Assembly (NCBI RefSeq): GCF_001540865.1
Contig: NC_033637.1
Coordinates: 4,766,058-4,830,057 of the forward strand
Source: Ananas comosus
Lineage: Eukaryota > Streptophyta > Magnoliopsida > Poales > Bromeliaceae
DNA: 64,000 nucleotides
Reading direction: 5' to 3'
In this document: positions 45,365 through 56,766 of the stretch, piece after piece
Layout: each line of letters begins with the position of its first letter
How positions within the stretch are numbered: the stretch's first letter is position 1
Made by a program: the position numbers and the translations under genes
Notes under the pieces: model-generated
Told to the model about the DNA's origin: nothing
The model's database searches: none
Seen by the model: the letters and a program-made list of their open reading frames with translations, nothing else

Positions 45365-46757
45365 GAGTTAGAATACTTTTAGAAGCACCACCTCTTTGAT
45401 GCTTCTAAGCTTTTAGCCATTGGATCTACTACTTGATTATTAATAGCCTTTAGATCAAACACTATTCCACCGACCACCACCTATCACCATCATTCCATCC
45501 CTACATTTCTTCATCCAAAGGCTAAAAACTCAAAAACACCACCTATTTGTGACGCCCCCAATAGTCCCACATCAGATGGGATACTGATTCCGATCAGTTT
45601 ATATGAGGCCTACACGTTAGTAATAATAACTGGGCTTAAGCATTTTGGGTCGGTGGTTGGGCTCAACGAGTTATTATTGCTAGCGGGTCAGGTCGTTACA
45701 ATTGATATCAGAGACGAATACTAGCCGGAAGTGTGAGAACAAAGTGCTATGCGGGACAAAGTGCTACACCAATGGATTTGGTGGGAGCCACCTCTTGAAC
45801 CCGTAGGAGCCACCTCTAGAATCTTACATCGCCAGGTAATGGTCCTGGTCTGTCTGTCACGCCCCGGGGTCCCATTTCAGTTTAAAATAAAGCGGAAAAG
45901 CGTCTGAATTTTTTTTTTTTTTTTTTTTTTAAACCTGACCCCAGAGTATGCCAGATCCGCCACAAATACAAGGAATCCACTGTTCACACGGACAGAGTCT
46001 TCCCTGTATTTACACGGCGTCGATCAAATACACAGTACAACCAGGATACAACCACAACCAGATGAATATAAAGATAACTATACATTCATACATTCACCAT
46101 TCACATCACAGTTTTACATTAAAGGTTTAAACAGAAATCCACAAAAATCTTTTGAAAACTGTTTCCTACACAGAAACCTTTATTATTTTAAAAACGCTAC
46201 CACGAGGGGTAGAAAACCTTTTATTTTACAAAATCCAGAAATCCACATTTTCAAATGTAAATAAATACTGAACCACATAAACCAACTAAACTATATAACA
46301 ACAGAAATACCAAGGATAATAACTAAATCGAAATAACCTGGGTCGGAAGCTCTATCGACCGCTACACACGTACCTCACGTCTCGTCCCACTACTCATCGC
46401 CCGCGATACCTGAAAAATGGTGGGGGAGGTGAGAACATGTAAACATGTCTCCCCTCCCAGTGGGTACCGCAAGCCGAAGAAGGCGAGGAGTACTCACCGG
46501 ATCAGGAAGAGAGCTATACAACAACACGGAGAACTAGATAGACATAAGTGCTGGTAAGTAAAGATGCTGATAAGTAAGGAGCTGACAAGTATAGATGCAG
46601 GTAAATAAAACAGTAGCTACAATAAACAGATAAGGATGTACTGAAAATAAACACTACAGCTACTGTATGCATGCGTCAACTGACGATAAGCTCAAAAGTA
46701 CCCAATCTCGCTGCCCTATTGGTCCGAAGACCTCAGGCCCATGCCACACTGCTCAAC

Positions 46758-46865
46758 CTGTACCTGACCCTCGCAATGAAGCCCCTGGGTCAGAAGCACA
46801 GTACCTGACCCTCGCAATGAAGCCCCTGGGTCAGAAGCATATACCCTCGCAATAAAGCCCCTGGG
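46758..46865 (+). repeat. Tandem repeat inside the solo LTR
   Basis: Three units of about 41 bp contain ACCCTCGCAATGAAGCCCCT (the last unit has AATAAAGCC). A two-unit repeat with GACCAACTAGGTCAAC follows at about 47223-47286. Confidence 0.85.
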
Positions 46866-48679
46866 CTCACGGGTTGGCAATCCAACCACTTTTCCGGAAA
46901 AGAACACCCTCTTGCGGTGGATCAGACCGCTGGTGTTCGTGAAATGCGTACCTGCAGTGGCGATCAATGTAGTATGCTCAAAGATCATCCATCGGCAACT
47001 AGCCGACAATCCAGCCCCTCAGGGCACACCGACCGTATAGGCCATCAGCAACTAATCGGCTACGTATGTCAAGATAGAACTGTAGCAACTCGACCGAATA
47101 GGTCATAGATATCAAAATAAGGGAACCGCCCAACCAAATCACAGATATAGTGAACCGATAAGTCAACTCTACTCCTAAGCATGATATCAATATGGAACTA
47201 ACTGAGTAGAGGAATGCAGAACAGACCAACTAGGTCAACAGATACGGATGCTCAACAGACCAACTAGGTCAACCGATACGGATGCGGATAGAACTACTCT
47301 ACTCCTACTCAGGATACTAAGCATGCAAACAACGAGTAGAGTATAATCAAACAACGTGGGTGTAATGTAAACAACAGAGGTGCAAAGCTCAATATATAAC
47401 GTATGCATGGATAATAACAAAGGAGCAAGGGTAAGAAACCATCACCGAACGTGCACCACTGTACCGACGTCGGATCGAAGTACCCACCTGTACAACTGTC
47501 GCGCCTGTCACCTGACTGCAAAAGAACGTCAACAGGACCTAAGGAGGATCCACTGGGTTAGTGTCTAACCCACAACTAAGAAACACTACATCATAATCCC
47601 TCTAACAAACCCACGGAGATCAGTTTCCCAAAACCGACTACCGTAACTCGCCGGAAGTCCCGAAAATCGCACCGGGACTCCGTCGGGACCACTGAAATGT
47701 CCCGAAACGCACCGACCCATGCTACAAGTCACCTGCTGCCATAAAACACTCCAATTTGGATGTTTTGGCAGCAAACATAAGATAAACACCGCGACACAAT
47801 TATCGCCGGATAATTGTACGAATACGGGTTCCCGGAAGTGTCAAATTCGACACCGGAACCCACCGTCGCTCACCCGTCATCACCGAACCCACAAAGTGAT
47901 GATGGTGACCAGCCAACAAGGCTTAGCGACCACTCACAGAGCAACCAAACGACGTCGGAAGAAATCCGAACCGAAACCGCGTTCTTTCGGCGAATTTCGC
48001 CGAAAAACGCATCGAAATCGACTCTTCGATTTCTGCAAAAGCTAACGGATCATGGACAATCAGTCCAGAGGTCAAACACACTCACACACACTGTCCACAG
48101 TAGCCCCAAGGTGCACAATTGCACAAAAGCCCCTGAATTTACATAAAATCCCAATATTTCATGTAAATTGGGTGATAACATAGCCCGTACACGCAAACCG
48201 AGGACTTCTAAGTTCTGCTGAGACACATACTGATAGGTCTCGACGTACCGGAGGCCGTGCTCACGGTCTGGAGCGCAACAGGTCACTGTGGGAAGCGCGG
48301 GAGCAACCCGAAGGTTCAGCGAACAGCGCGCAGTCGGGGAAGATTGCGCCAAACAGGGCTAACCGGACACTGTTGATCCAAAGTGAGGTGAGCACTGTGA
48401 TCAGCACTGACCCACGATCACCGTGCTCACCTCCGGAGGCATCAGGACAGCCTCAGATCGCCGGATAAGCGTGCGCAAACCCAAAAACAGCAGCCAAACA
48501 GGCTCGACAGGGTCGACACCACCGAAACATCGGAACGGGGCCTTCCCGACAAAAACCAAGGTGAGCACGATGATCAGAAATGAGTCACGATCATCGTGCT
48601 CCCTTCCGTATTGATCAGGGAGGCTCGAGAAGCTCAGAACACAAACCCATCCTAAACTAAGCCCTATTTCGGGCTTGGC

Positions 48680-49790
48680 CGGAGCAAGGTTGCTCCGGCC
48701 GGCTTCCGGCAGCACGGCGGCATGCGCGGCGGCCAGGGACGGGTGCGGGGGAGGTGAGGAGTACCGTGCTCACCTCGGTTGGCGGCTGGAAGCGGCGGCG
48801 GCGGCGGCGGAGCAAACCGAACCCGTACCGGCTTGAGCTTGGGCTCCAAGGGCAATGGCGGCCACGGCGGCCGGCGGGAGGCTCAGGGGCGACGGAGGAC
48901 GACGAAAGAAGGCCGGGGCGCGAATCGTCCGGCGGCGAAAGGCGGCGGGGACGACGGGCATTGATGCCCTAGCCGCGGCCATCCGAGAAGATGCCAGCTC
49001 GGGTCCGGCCAGCTGAGGACTCCGGCGGCGGGGGCGCCGGTGGAGGCTGAGTGCGGCCGGCCAGGGAGGTCCGGCGCTCACGCCGTCCGGCGGCGGAAGG
49101 CAGTGCCGGCGGCGCTGAGACAACTCGAGCTCCCACGGTTCGAGCTCAGCCTCAGGAAGCAGCGGCGGCCATGGCGACGGTCGGGGAAGCTCCGGGTGAC
49201 TGCGGCACCTCGCCGGAGGTGGAGGAAGGGCGAATCGGCCGGCGGGGAACGGCGGCGGCGCGCGGAGGCAGAGCTAGCCCCGGCTCGGCCGCACTTGGTC
49301 AAGGCGGCCGCGGAGAGAGAGAGCGGCGACCGGCGGCGACGAGAGCGGCGGCGATGGCGCGCGGGGGCACGCCGGAGGCCAGCTGAGGGCGGCAGGACCG
49401 AGGGTGGGCGGCAGCGATGCGCGGAGGCAGAGATCACCCAGGCTCGGCCTGGGTGACTGCAGGTTGGCCGCAGGGAGCAAGGTGGCTCCGGCGGCGTCGG
49501 CGGCGCGCGCCGACGGCGGGGGCCGGCGAGGGTCGGCGCCGGAGGTAGCTCTCTGCCACAGGGTGAAGGATCCTCGGGGCTTCGCGCGTTTCCCTGTGTA
49601 CTCAGGCCGAGAGGGTGGTGGTTCGGTTGAAAGAGAAAGATGGAAGGTGGCCGGGTTCCAATTTTCCGGCGGCCGGGGCACCTGCCGGCGGCCGAGGTGC
49701 GCGCATGGGCTGGGCAGGGACCAGTTAGGGTCGGCTGAGGGAGGGGAAGCTAGGGTTAGGGTTTCCAAGCCAAAAGAAACTAACTTCAAC
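48680..49790. other. GC-rich island inside the solo LTR
   Basis: About 1.1 kb of CGG/GGC-rich sequence with open frames on both strands. None shows a domain or recognisable family, and the amino-acid composition is repeat-like (Arg, Gly, Ala, Pro). It is followed by CCTATAAATG at about 49790, a TATA-like motif. Confidence 0.6.
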
Positions 49791-50871
49791 CTATAAATGT
49801 AGTGTAATTTGCGGAAATGTCCTCCAAGAATCAACAATTCTATCCGAGTCCCTCACAGCGCGAGTAAATCGCGCGGATACCCCTCCACGACCGATTTCAC
49901 GCGAAACGGTACATAAAATATTGCAACTTTTGCGAAGTTTCCGATTTTGCCAATTCGACCCCTCAGCGAACATTTCGCGTTTCCCGAAAATCCGTCCGTC
50001 GGATTTTCAATCCGACAGCACCATTGCGTTCAGCACGTCGGGTGCATCGAATCTAGCATTTCGTTTCGTCCGATTTGACCTCCGATTCACGACGAAATCT
50101 GTCCGCTCTCCAATTTCAAAAACCACACACATATATCAATGTGTAATCCCGCTAGATTCTTTAATTCAAATTCAAATTTGAATCTCCTACCACTAGTAGG
50201 TACATGTAACATCTCTCACCTTACTCTAGGTCACATACACAGATCACGAGGGGTGTCATAATGCAAGAATAACAAAGAACGAAAACCCTCATTTTGATAA
50301 AACTCCTTTTTTTCTCGAAAACCGTGCATCGGATCTGAAATCCGTCAATGCCATTGGTTCCAGAATAGCTGATCCAATCGAAACGAGCTATTGGACCGCT
50401 ATGAACGGAGTTCGATACGCGCCGATAGCCAGCTCTACTCCGTGGCTTCACCGAAAAACCGGAGTTACTATTCACTTAAGTGAAAACTAATAATCGCGTA
50501 ACTTCTCCGTTTTAGCTCAGTTTCTCCTGAAACTTGACGAGTGCTTATGTAATTAAATTACACATATAAACATCGTCAACAAAGAGTTTAGTAGCACAGT
50601 AAAAATCTCAGTCCTTACACTGTCTGTCTGTGATCTGTTTTGGACCCGACGAGGACGTCAGGGTCTAAACAGGGGGAGTTTGTAACGCCCCCAATAGTCC
50701 CACATCGGATGGGATACTGATTCCGATCAATTTATATGAGGCCTACACGCTAGTAATAATAACTGGGCTTAAGCATTTTGGGCCGGTGGTTTGGGCCCAA
50801 CGAATTATTGTTGCTAGCGAGTCGGGTCGTTGCATATTTGGTGCTTTTGGAAGTATTCTAGCTCAACTCTC

Positions 50872-50924
<53 letters not shown>

Positions 50925-51080
50925 TAGTAATTCATCAATATTTAATTAAAAAATGGGTTTTAGGACTCAATTGCAATAATTTAGAAAGTTTGAAAAAAAT
51001 AACAACAAATTAAAGTTTTAGAGCTGAAATGTCACTCTCCTTATAGTTTGAGAACCAAAAGTGTAATTTTTAAAGATATA

Positions 51081-52099
51081 TTACGTATGCAACGAGCTTG
51101 AACTTTAGGTTGTTTGAAAATAAATACATATTCTTTAATAATATCCCTTCAAAAGCGCCAACTGTTAAAATTATACATAAGTGTCCTCCCAAAAAGTATT
51201 TTATTGAACAATATAAGAGGGATAAAAGGATAAATTTAACTCATTTACAAATTAAAATTAAATATCTTACTTATGGTTAAGTATATTTTTCTAACGGATC
51301 CTAACAGCAAGAATACATTTAAAAATATTAGAACTTTTATAAATATAAAAATAAAAGTTGAACTTTATACGAATATATGTGCTATTCCATACGTTTACAA
51401 GAACTTGAATGTAATTAACCCTCTTAAAGAAGGCCCGCAATAATATTCTAATAATAGATAAATGCAAAAAGAAATAGGATGCTTTGCGTCCATCCTCCTG
51501 GATACAAATGTGTAAGAACAACTCTTCCTACTCGTAGGTTGAGAGTTCGAGGATGGATACAACAAGACCCTTTAAACCCTTGAAGAGGTATTCCAAAATA
51601 CCTTCTTTTGAACTATAATAAGAATTTTAGGTCTTTGAAAGATGAATTTGCTAACAATATTTCATAAAATATAGTTACTTATGTGCTACAATTTTAGACT
51701 TTTAAGAAGCAAAATATAATTTTCTGAGACAGGAGCCAGAATGTAAAAGCAGGTATTTATAAGAGAAATTTCTGCATTTTAGCCCTTTTTTCCTCAAATG
51801 TTTTGATTTTCACTCTTAAATTTATTAGATTTTGATATATTTTGGATTAGACGTTACATATAAAAATAGAAAAGTATCACTTTCATCCGGCTTAAATTTT
51901 TCTAAAAATAATTGTTTTACTCCTAATTTAATTAGTTTTCTTGCATTTAATTCAAATCCCGTCATAGGTCAATCAAAAAGTCTCAAGTTTAGACATGAGA
52001 GATAGTGTTAAATAATATATATAATATTATACCCTACCTAAAAAATGGGGAAATAAGAGTATCTTCCTAACTACCCCGAGAAGAGAGAGAAGGAGGAGA
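51081..52099. other. Gene-free AT-rich stretch
   Basis: No gene recognised. The phrase AAATCCCGTCATAGGTCAAT followed by AAAAGTCTCAAG (about 51955-51995) also occurs, diverged, near 28435 and 29195, marking an undefined dispersed repeat. Confidence 0.45.
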
Positions 52100-52731
52100 G
52101 TTGAGCTAGTATACTATACGAGATTAGCAAAGGCCGGTTGCCACACACATGTTAGTTTTCGATAGATTGAGAAAATCTCGCGAATAATTGACTTGTCGTT
52201 CACCTATAACATGATCTATTTAGTCCCTTGAGAATATAGAAATCAAATTTTATATATTTTAGATTATTTTATTCTCTTATCCATCGTGATGACACAAAAT
52301 GAACGGCTGAACCATGAATATTCTTTAAAAAAAATAATGATAGAATCTTAGAGTAATATCATGGAGCGTAAGAGTATAGCGAATGTTGGTTTTATATATA
52401 GTTTTAAAGATATTTTTTCTTAAACCTAAAAGATGGTCATTAATGAGTATGGATATCTTTAACACGCGCGTTAAACGAGAAACAGCAGTCAATATCGACC
52501 ATATAAATACATCACAATTTGAAAACCTTTAGACATATGTAAGTCCAAATGATGTCAAAAAAAGTTGAAATTGATTCATAAACACTTCAAGTGGTTATAG
52601 ATTACCTGTCAAGCGCGTGCCGGAGATCGTCTGATTTGGAGCTTCTATCATCGAAAAACAAATGGGATGGCAACCGAGGGCACAGGATTTGCTAATCGAT
52701 AGCATTATCGCAGGTCAAGCTCTATAATATT
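52100..52731. mobile_element. Foldback MITE ('TTGAGCTA' subfamily), indel-rich copy
   Basis: The order of blocks matches the element at 19122 (GTTGAGCTAGTATACTAT at the left, TCATCGAAAAACAAATGGG near the right). It is about 85 bases longer, with many scattered 1-6 base insertions. Confidence 0.75.
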
Positions 52732-54463
52732 CTCATTAAACATAAGTAATCCACATAGTTTCATTGGCCATGTTGGCAAAGAAGACGCCTTCATTCTTAG
52801 CGTTAATAGATAAAAATAAAAATGCCACTTTGAGCCAAATCATTTCCTAAAAATAATAACCCCGACTTTGAAGCTGAACTTCACAACATATGACTCCACA
52901 GATGTTTCTTCCTCTTCCTACGGTTTCTTTTTTCATCGTGCTCTTCACGTATATTTAAAATTATCTTAATTTGTGAGTGTGGGCTCATTATTTTTAATTA
53001 AAGTGTGCAAAGATTCTTCTTCTTACGACCTCTATCTATCATTTATCTCTTACTTTTATTTTTAGATGATAAATGAGAACAATTTGCTGAATTAAACATT
53101 GCTAAAAAAGCCGACTAAACATCTAATTAATGTTCACACATTCCATCGCAATCATAATTGCTAATTGATAATTGCAAGGTCACTGTTATCTAAAATTAAA
53201 CCTTTTGAACTTTAAATTGGGAGTGATTCCCAATACTGAAGAATTAATAACAAATGAATAAGAGAAAGTGTGGATAGGGCAAGAGAAATAGTTTAAGAAA
53301 AAAAAGAGATAATAAGATAAATCAAATGGTAAATGTCCCATTTAAAGTCGCATAGCATTCTATATTTTGTCTTCTCGCCCTCACATCATCCGTGTAAGCG
53401 ATTCACTTCCTACGTCGCCGCTGATCTTCTTGCTCCTTCCCACGACTAAGACCTCGCCTTTCACTCTCCCAGCAAGAAGACGCTTTTCGATTCAACACTG
53501 AAGCCCGCTCCTCGATCGCTTCCACTTCTTCTCCGACGAATCCCAAAAATCTGATTCCTATTTGGCGCTTGTATTTATCTTTTTAAATTTTATTTATAAT
53601 ATTTTTAGTTTTATTTCTTTTTTTGTTTGCTCTGGTATTGCATTTCTAAGTCAATAGATTTGCTCCATAATCTATGGTCCATAAATAAAAAACATTTCGA
53701 AGGAATAATAGTATAGGTACGTAAGTAAAATTCAAATTTTGCAGAGAGGTAGGAGTTTTTAGTGAATTTCTATATATGTGAGATTTAACTTTTATGGTAT
53801 GTCGGACTCGATGCGCTATATTTAAGATAATTTAATGAAGATGAATATATTTTTATTTTTTTTACTCAACGATATATTTAATTATTTTAAATTGTTTTTA
53901 ACTTTTAAATATATCTATCTGGCTACGATGCCGGGTCCTTTACTCATTGATTTTAAGAAAAATTTGATTCTGCACGTCAAAAAAAGATTGACATGATGAA
54001 TCTATTTATTTGATGTTAAATGTTAATTAAATCTTTCAGTGTGCTCTTTAATTTGTTATCCTTTCACATTCGGACAAGATGTTCAAACATATTTTTTATA
54101 AAACTCAATTAACAATTTCTTAAACTCAAAGTAAAAATAATATCTTACTTACTTCTTCTTACGGAGTTTCTCTTCAATTATTTTTTGTTGAAATTGAATA
54201 GATACCATGTTTTAAATATTTCCTTTTTATGTTGTTTTTTCATAATTACAAGTCTAAATATTCACGGAGAGTAATGGTGATATATTTAATTAATTCTTAT
54301 TATAACAATTTATATTTAATTTATAAATATAATTTTGTAAAACTTTTACTAAAATTTTTTTTTTCCGCTGCATGGTAATACAGCGCGGGCACTAACACTT
54401 GAAGTGTGTGGTGTGTGTGTGTGTTGTGTGATATAGTAAAAGAGAGAGGAGAGAGAGAGAGAG
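52732..54463. other. AT-rich stretch with a Helitron-like 3' end
   Basis: No gene was recognised. At about 54366-54400, TTCCGCTGCATGG and CAGCGCGGGCACTAACACTT can form a CGCTG/CAGCG stem near a CTTG-like end, resembling a decayed Helitron terminus. No matching 5' end was found. A GT run follows (about 54405-54430). Confidence 0.35.
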
Positions 54464-55090
54464 ATGAGACTAGGCTACTAATATTCGATTAAGTACCGAG
54501 CACATAACCAGACTATAGTTTGGTTTTCGATCTCTAATAGGGTCGTTCAAGATCAACGATCCACACGTAAACTGATCTAGGGTATTAAGTTTCTAGAAAT
54601 AAAATTTTATATTTTTCAAAATAGTTTAACTTCATGATCAAACTATTCAAAATTGTCAATTTCACCAAACAAAGTTGGGCCGGCTATTATGGACGAGTTT
54701 TGGACCGTTAACCAGGTGTAAAGAGCAATCTAAAAATGTGCTTACTAAATTTTTGATTAGAAAATTCTTAAATCTATATAGTATTATATGGGTGTACACT
54801 ATTAACTTGATCTTTGAATTTTATAAAAGTACTTAGTGGCGTCGAACTTTTAAAAAGATTATTCAAATATCAAACAGTCCATATTTGATATAATATCATA
54901 TTTTATCCTAAGTAATGATATCGAAAAAAATACTAAATTTTATTCTAGCAATTCATAACTCTAAGCACTCATAATTTAAACGTATGGATCGTCTGAAATT
55001 TGAAAAGCTCCTACAGATCGGAAAACAAACACTATACGTACAAAAAGAGACAGGTACGCTCATAGTGGATTAGACAAGTAGCGCTAATTA
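54464..55090. mobile_element. Foldback MITE, indel-rich copy
   Basis: It begins GAGACTAGGCTACTAATATT. The arms resemble the element at 17683 (ATCAACGATCCACAC, CTAGGGTATT, AACACTATACG) but with frequent insertions and a decayed right end. Confidence 0.6.
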
Positions 55091-55167
55091 TAACTATATA
55101 TATATATAATATAACCTATATATATATAATAATATATATAATTATATATAATATTAATTATATATAA

Positions 55168-55436
55168 AATATGACTGAAAATACTATCAATAGTAAAACA
55201 CTTTTTTGCTCCATCAAGTTTTTTAACCCTTTGATGAAAAATTGCTAGGTCAGGATGATATTAGCTTGATTGAGTTGAGTGGTCCCCCTAGGACGGTTTG
55301 AGTGGTCCCCACTGGTGTTATTAGTATTAATTTCAACTGGTTAGATAATTGAAAAGAGTTGATTCAAAGGCTTAAAAAACATAGTAAGCATACAATAAAT
55401 TGTTGCTACTAATAGTACGCCAGTCTCAACTCTCTA
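55168..55436. mobile_element. Short foldback MITE, indel-rich copy
   Basis: The left ATGACTGAAAATACTATC and right AATAGTACGCCAGTCTCAAC are inverted. The interior has GGATGATATTAGCTTGATTG and GTGGTCCCC blocks of the short subfamily. Confidence 0.6.
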
Positions 55437-55461
55437 TATATATAATTATATAATATAGATA

Positions 55462-55705
55462 CTGGGCTAGAATACTATCATAAAAGCACCAAAGCTTTTG
55501 ATAGCTATTCAATATTTTTAAAGCTTTGATTTTGAGAAATATGCTAGTTAGGAGTGAATGGGCCCTAAGGGTTGAGTGGTGTTGGGTTGATAGTACAATC
55601 GTAACGATTAAAATAATCAAAGATTAAATCTAACGTGGAAAAGCGTCGATAGGCACGTGGCAAATTCTCTATGGTGGCTATGATAACGTATCCTAGCCGG
55701 ACTAT
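55462..55705. mobile_element. Short foldback MITE, indel-rich copy
   Basis: It starts TGGGCTAGAATACTATCAT and ends near CGTATCCTAGCCGGACT. The interior resembles the element at 44495 (GGGTTGAGTGG, AGATTAAATCTAACG). Confidence 0.6.
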
Positions 55706-55879
55706 ATAGTAGTAATATTATATATATATAATATATATTATATATATATTATATTTATTAACAGAGAGTAGAGAGAGAGGAAGAGAGAGAGAAGACGAGA
55801 GAGAGAGAGGAGAGAGAAGAGAAGAAGGAAAGAACCCATCCAACAAGACATACTTAAAATAATACCCAGTACACTATTC

Positions 55880-56497
55880 ATAGAGATAACGATAATGCGG
55901 CGGTACTTCGAAGACATCATAAAGTTGTTTTCTTTGATGAAAGAGTTTCTGAATTGATGATTTCCACTACTATTAAATCCGTTTCATCTATGAGCATGTT
56001 CCCCCCTTCGAAATAGTCTAGATAACTCCACCACCTTTTGCATAATTTCGCCACATCCAGTCATTGTTTATCAATCAAAAAGAACTATCAACAACAACTT
56101 GATAATATTTTAACCGGTATGACGGCCGAGCTCATGGATTATACTTGCCTTAGTTTAACCTGCTCGCAAAAGAATCCGAATAGGCTTGAATTTTTTTGAT
56201 AGAAATTCTTCTATTACTACCAATAGATAAGATCAATAACTCCGAATCTAATTGAAGGATATTCTGATCATTCATTTTTAGTCACATTATTCGATTTTGA
56301 CTCGTATCAATTTTAATGCCCACAAAATTGATGAACCTATTATGAGTTCGAGAAAATACGAAAATTTATTTCTAAAAGACAAGTTTCAAATACTCTACGA
56401 TTATATTTAACAGAGGGATCGCGATCGGAAGCTCCATTATCGAAACAACTTATGAGTACGAAGGGACCAATACCATAATATAAGTAGCCTACTCTAT
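55880..56497. mobile_element. Foldback MITE ('TATGAGTA' word), indel-rich copy
   Basis: The internal order matches the element at 44746 in inverted arrangement (AAAGTTGTTTTCTTTGATGA at the left; CTCCATTATCGAAACAACTT then ATGAGTACGAAGG at the right). There are many short insertions. Confidence 0.6.
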
Positions 56498-56766
56498 ATA
56501 ATTATAATATAATAGGTTATGATATATAATATATAATAATATATATACAGAATATATATAAGTATATAGAATAAACTATACACTAGGTTTGGTAAGTCCA
56601 AGCTAGGAAATCAATTATACAGATAGCACCAAGAATTTGTGCTAACTACAAGACTTTGCCACACTGAAAAAGAAATTGGAAATTTAAGCAATCCAATGTA
56701 TATTATTTTACCCGTTAGATTTATAACTATACATCTCGGGACAAACCGCCACTCATCCGTAAAGGG

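Larger units (their letters stand above)
45855..50619 (+). mobile_element. 4.77-kb solo LTR (Gypsy-type, Del/Tekay-like) with exact 5-bp duplication
   Basis: It starts TGTCACGCCCCGGGGTCCC and ends CAGTCCTTACA, giving canonical TG...CA ends. The exact duplication CTGTC flanks it (45850-45854 and 50620-50624). No second copy of its ends, no PBS and no gag/pol frames are present, so it reads as one long LTR left by LTR-LTR recombination. Del/Tekay-like assignment rests on the TGTCACGCCCCGGG start and great LTR length, and is inference. Open frames of up to 187 residues inside (48.7-49.8 kb) come from a GC-rich island. Confidence 0.82.
45548..50834 (+). mobile_element. TRIM retrotransposon (517 bp without its insertion)
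   Basis: The two direct LTRs of about 153 bp (45548-45700 and 50681-50834) begin TGT(G/A)ACGCCCCCAATAGTC and end TCGTT(A/G)CA. A primer-binding site TTGATATCAGAG (iMet-like) follows the left LTR, and a polypurine tract AAACAGGGGGA precedes the right one. The flanks share TATT(T). The interior is only about 210 bp and non-coding, so it must have moved in trans. A solo LTR has inserted into it. Confidence 0.92.
45361..50870. mobile_element. Short foldback MITE interrupted by the TRIM
   Basis: The left part (45361-45547) begins GTGGAGTTAGAATACTTTTA; the right part (50835-50870) ends TATTCTAGCTCAACTC. Joining the flanks at TATT gives a continuous copy of the short 'AGCACC' subfamily, like that at 3136. 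Confidence 0.85.
44233..51080. mobile_element. Outer foldback element split by a nested transposon stack
   Basis: The left arm (about 44233-44440: TTACAGTTTTGGTCCTCAAA, AACTTTCTAAATTATTGTAA) and the right arm (about 50930-51080) are inverted copies; read on the minus strand the right arm gives TTACACTTTTGGTTCTCAAA and AACTTTCTAAATTATTGCAA. The roughly 6.4 kb between them is two MITEs plus a third MITE holding a TRIM and a solo LTR. Confidence 0.75.

Noticed and set aside
48664..49837. Several open frames of 100-187 residues on both strands
   Set aside because: GC-rich sequence lacks stop codons by composition. All lie inside the solo LTR and none shows a domain.
45548..50834. Autonomous LTR retrotransposon with 5 kb of internal genes
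   Set aside because: The internal 4.77 kb is a separate insertion with its own TG...CA ends and CTGTC duplication; the remaining interior is only about 210 bp.
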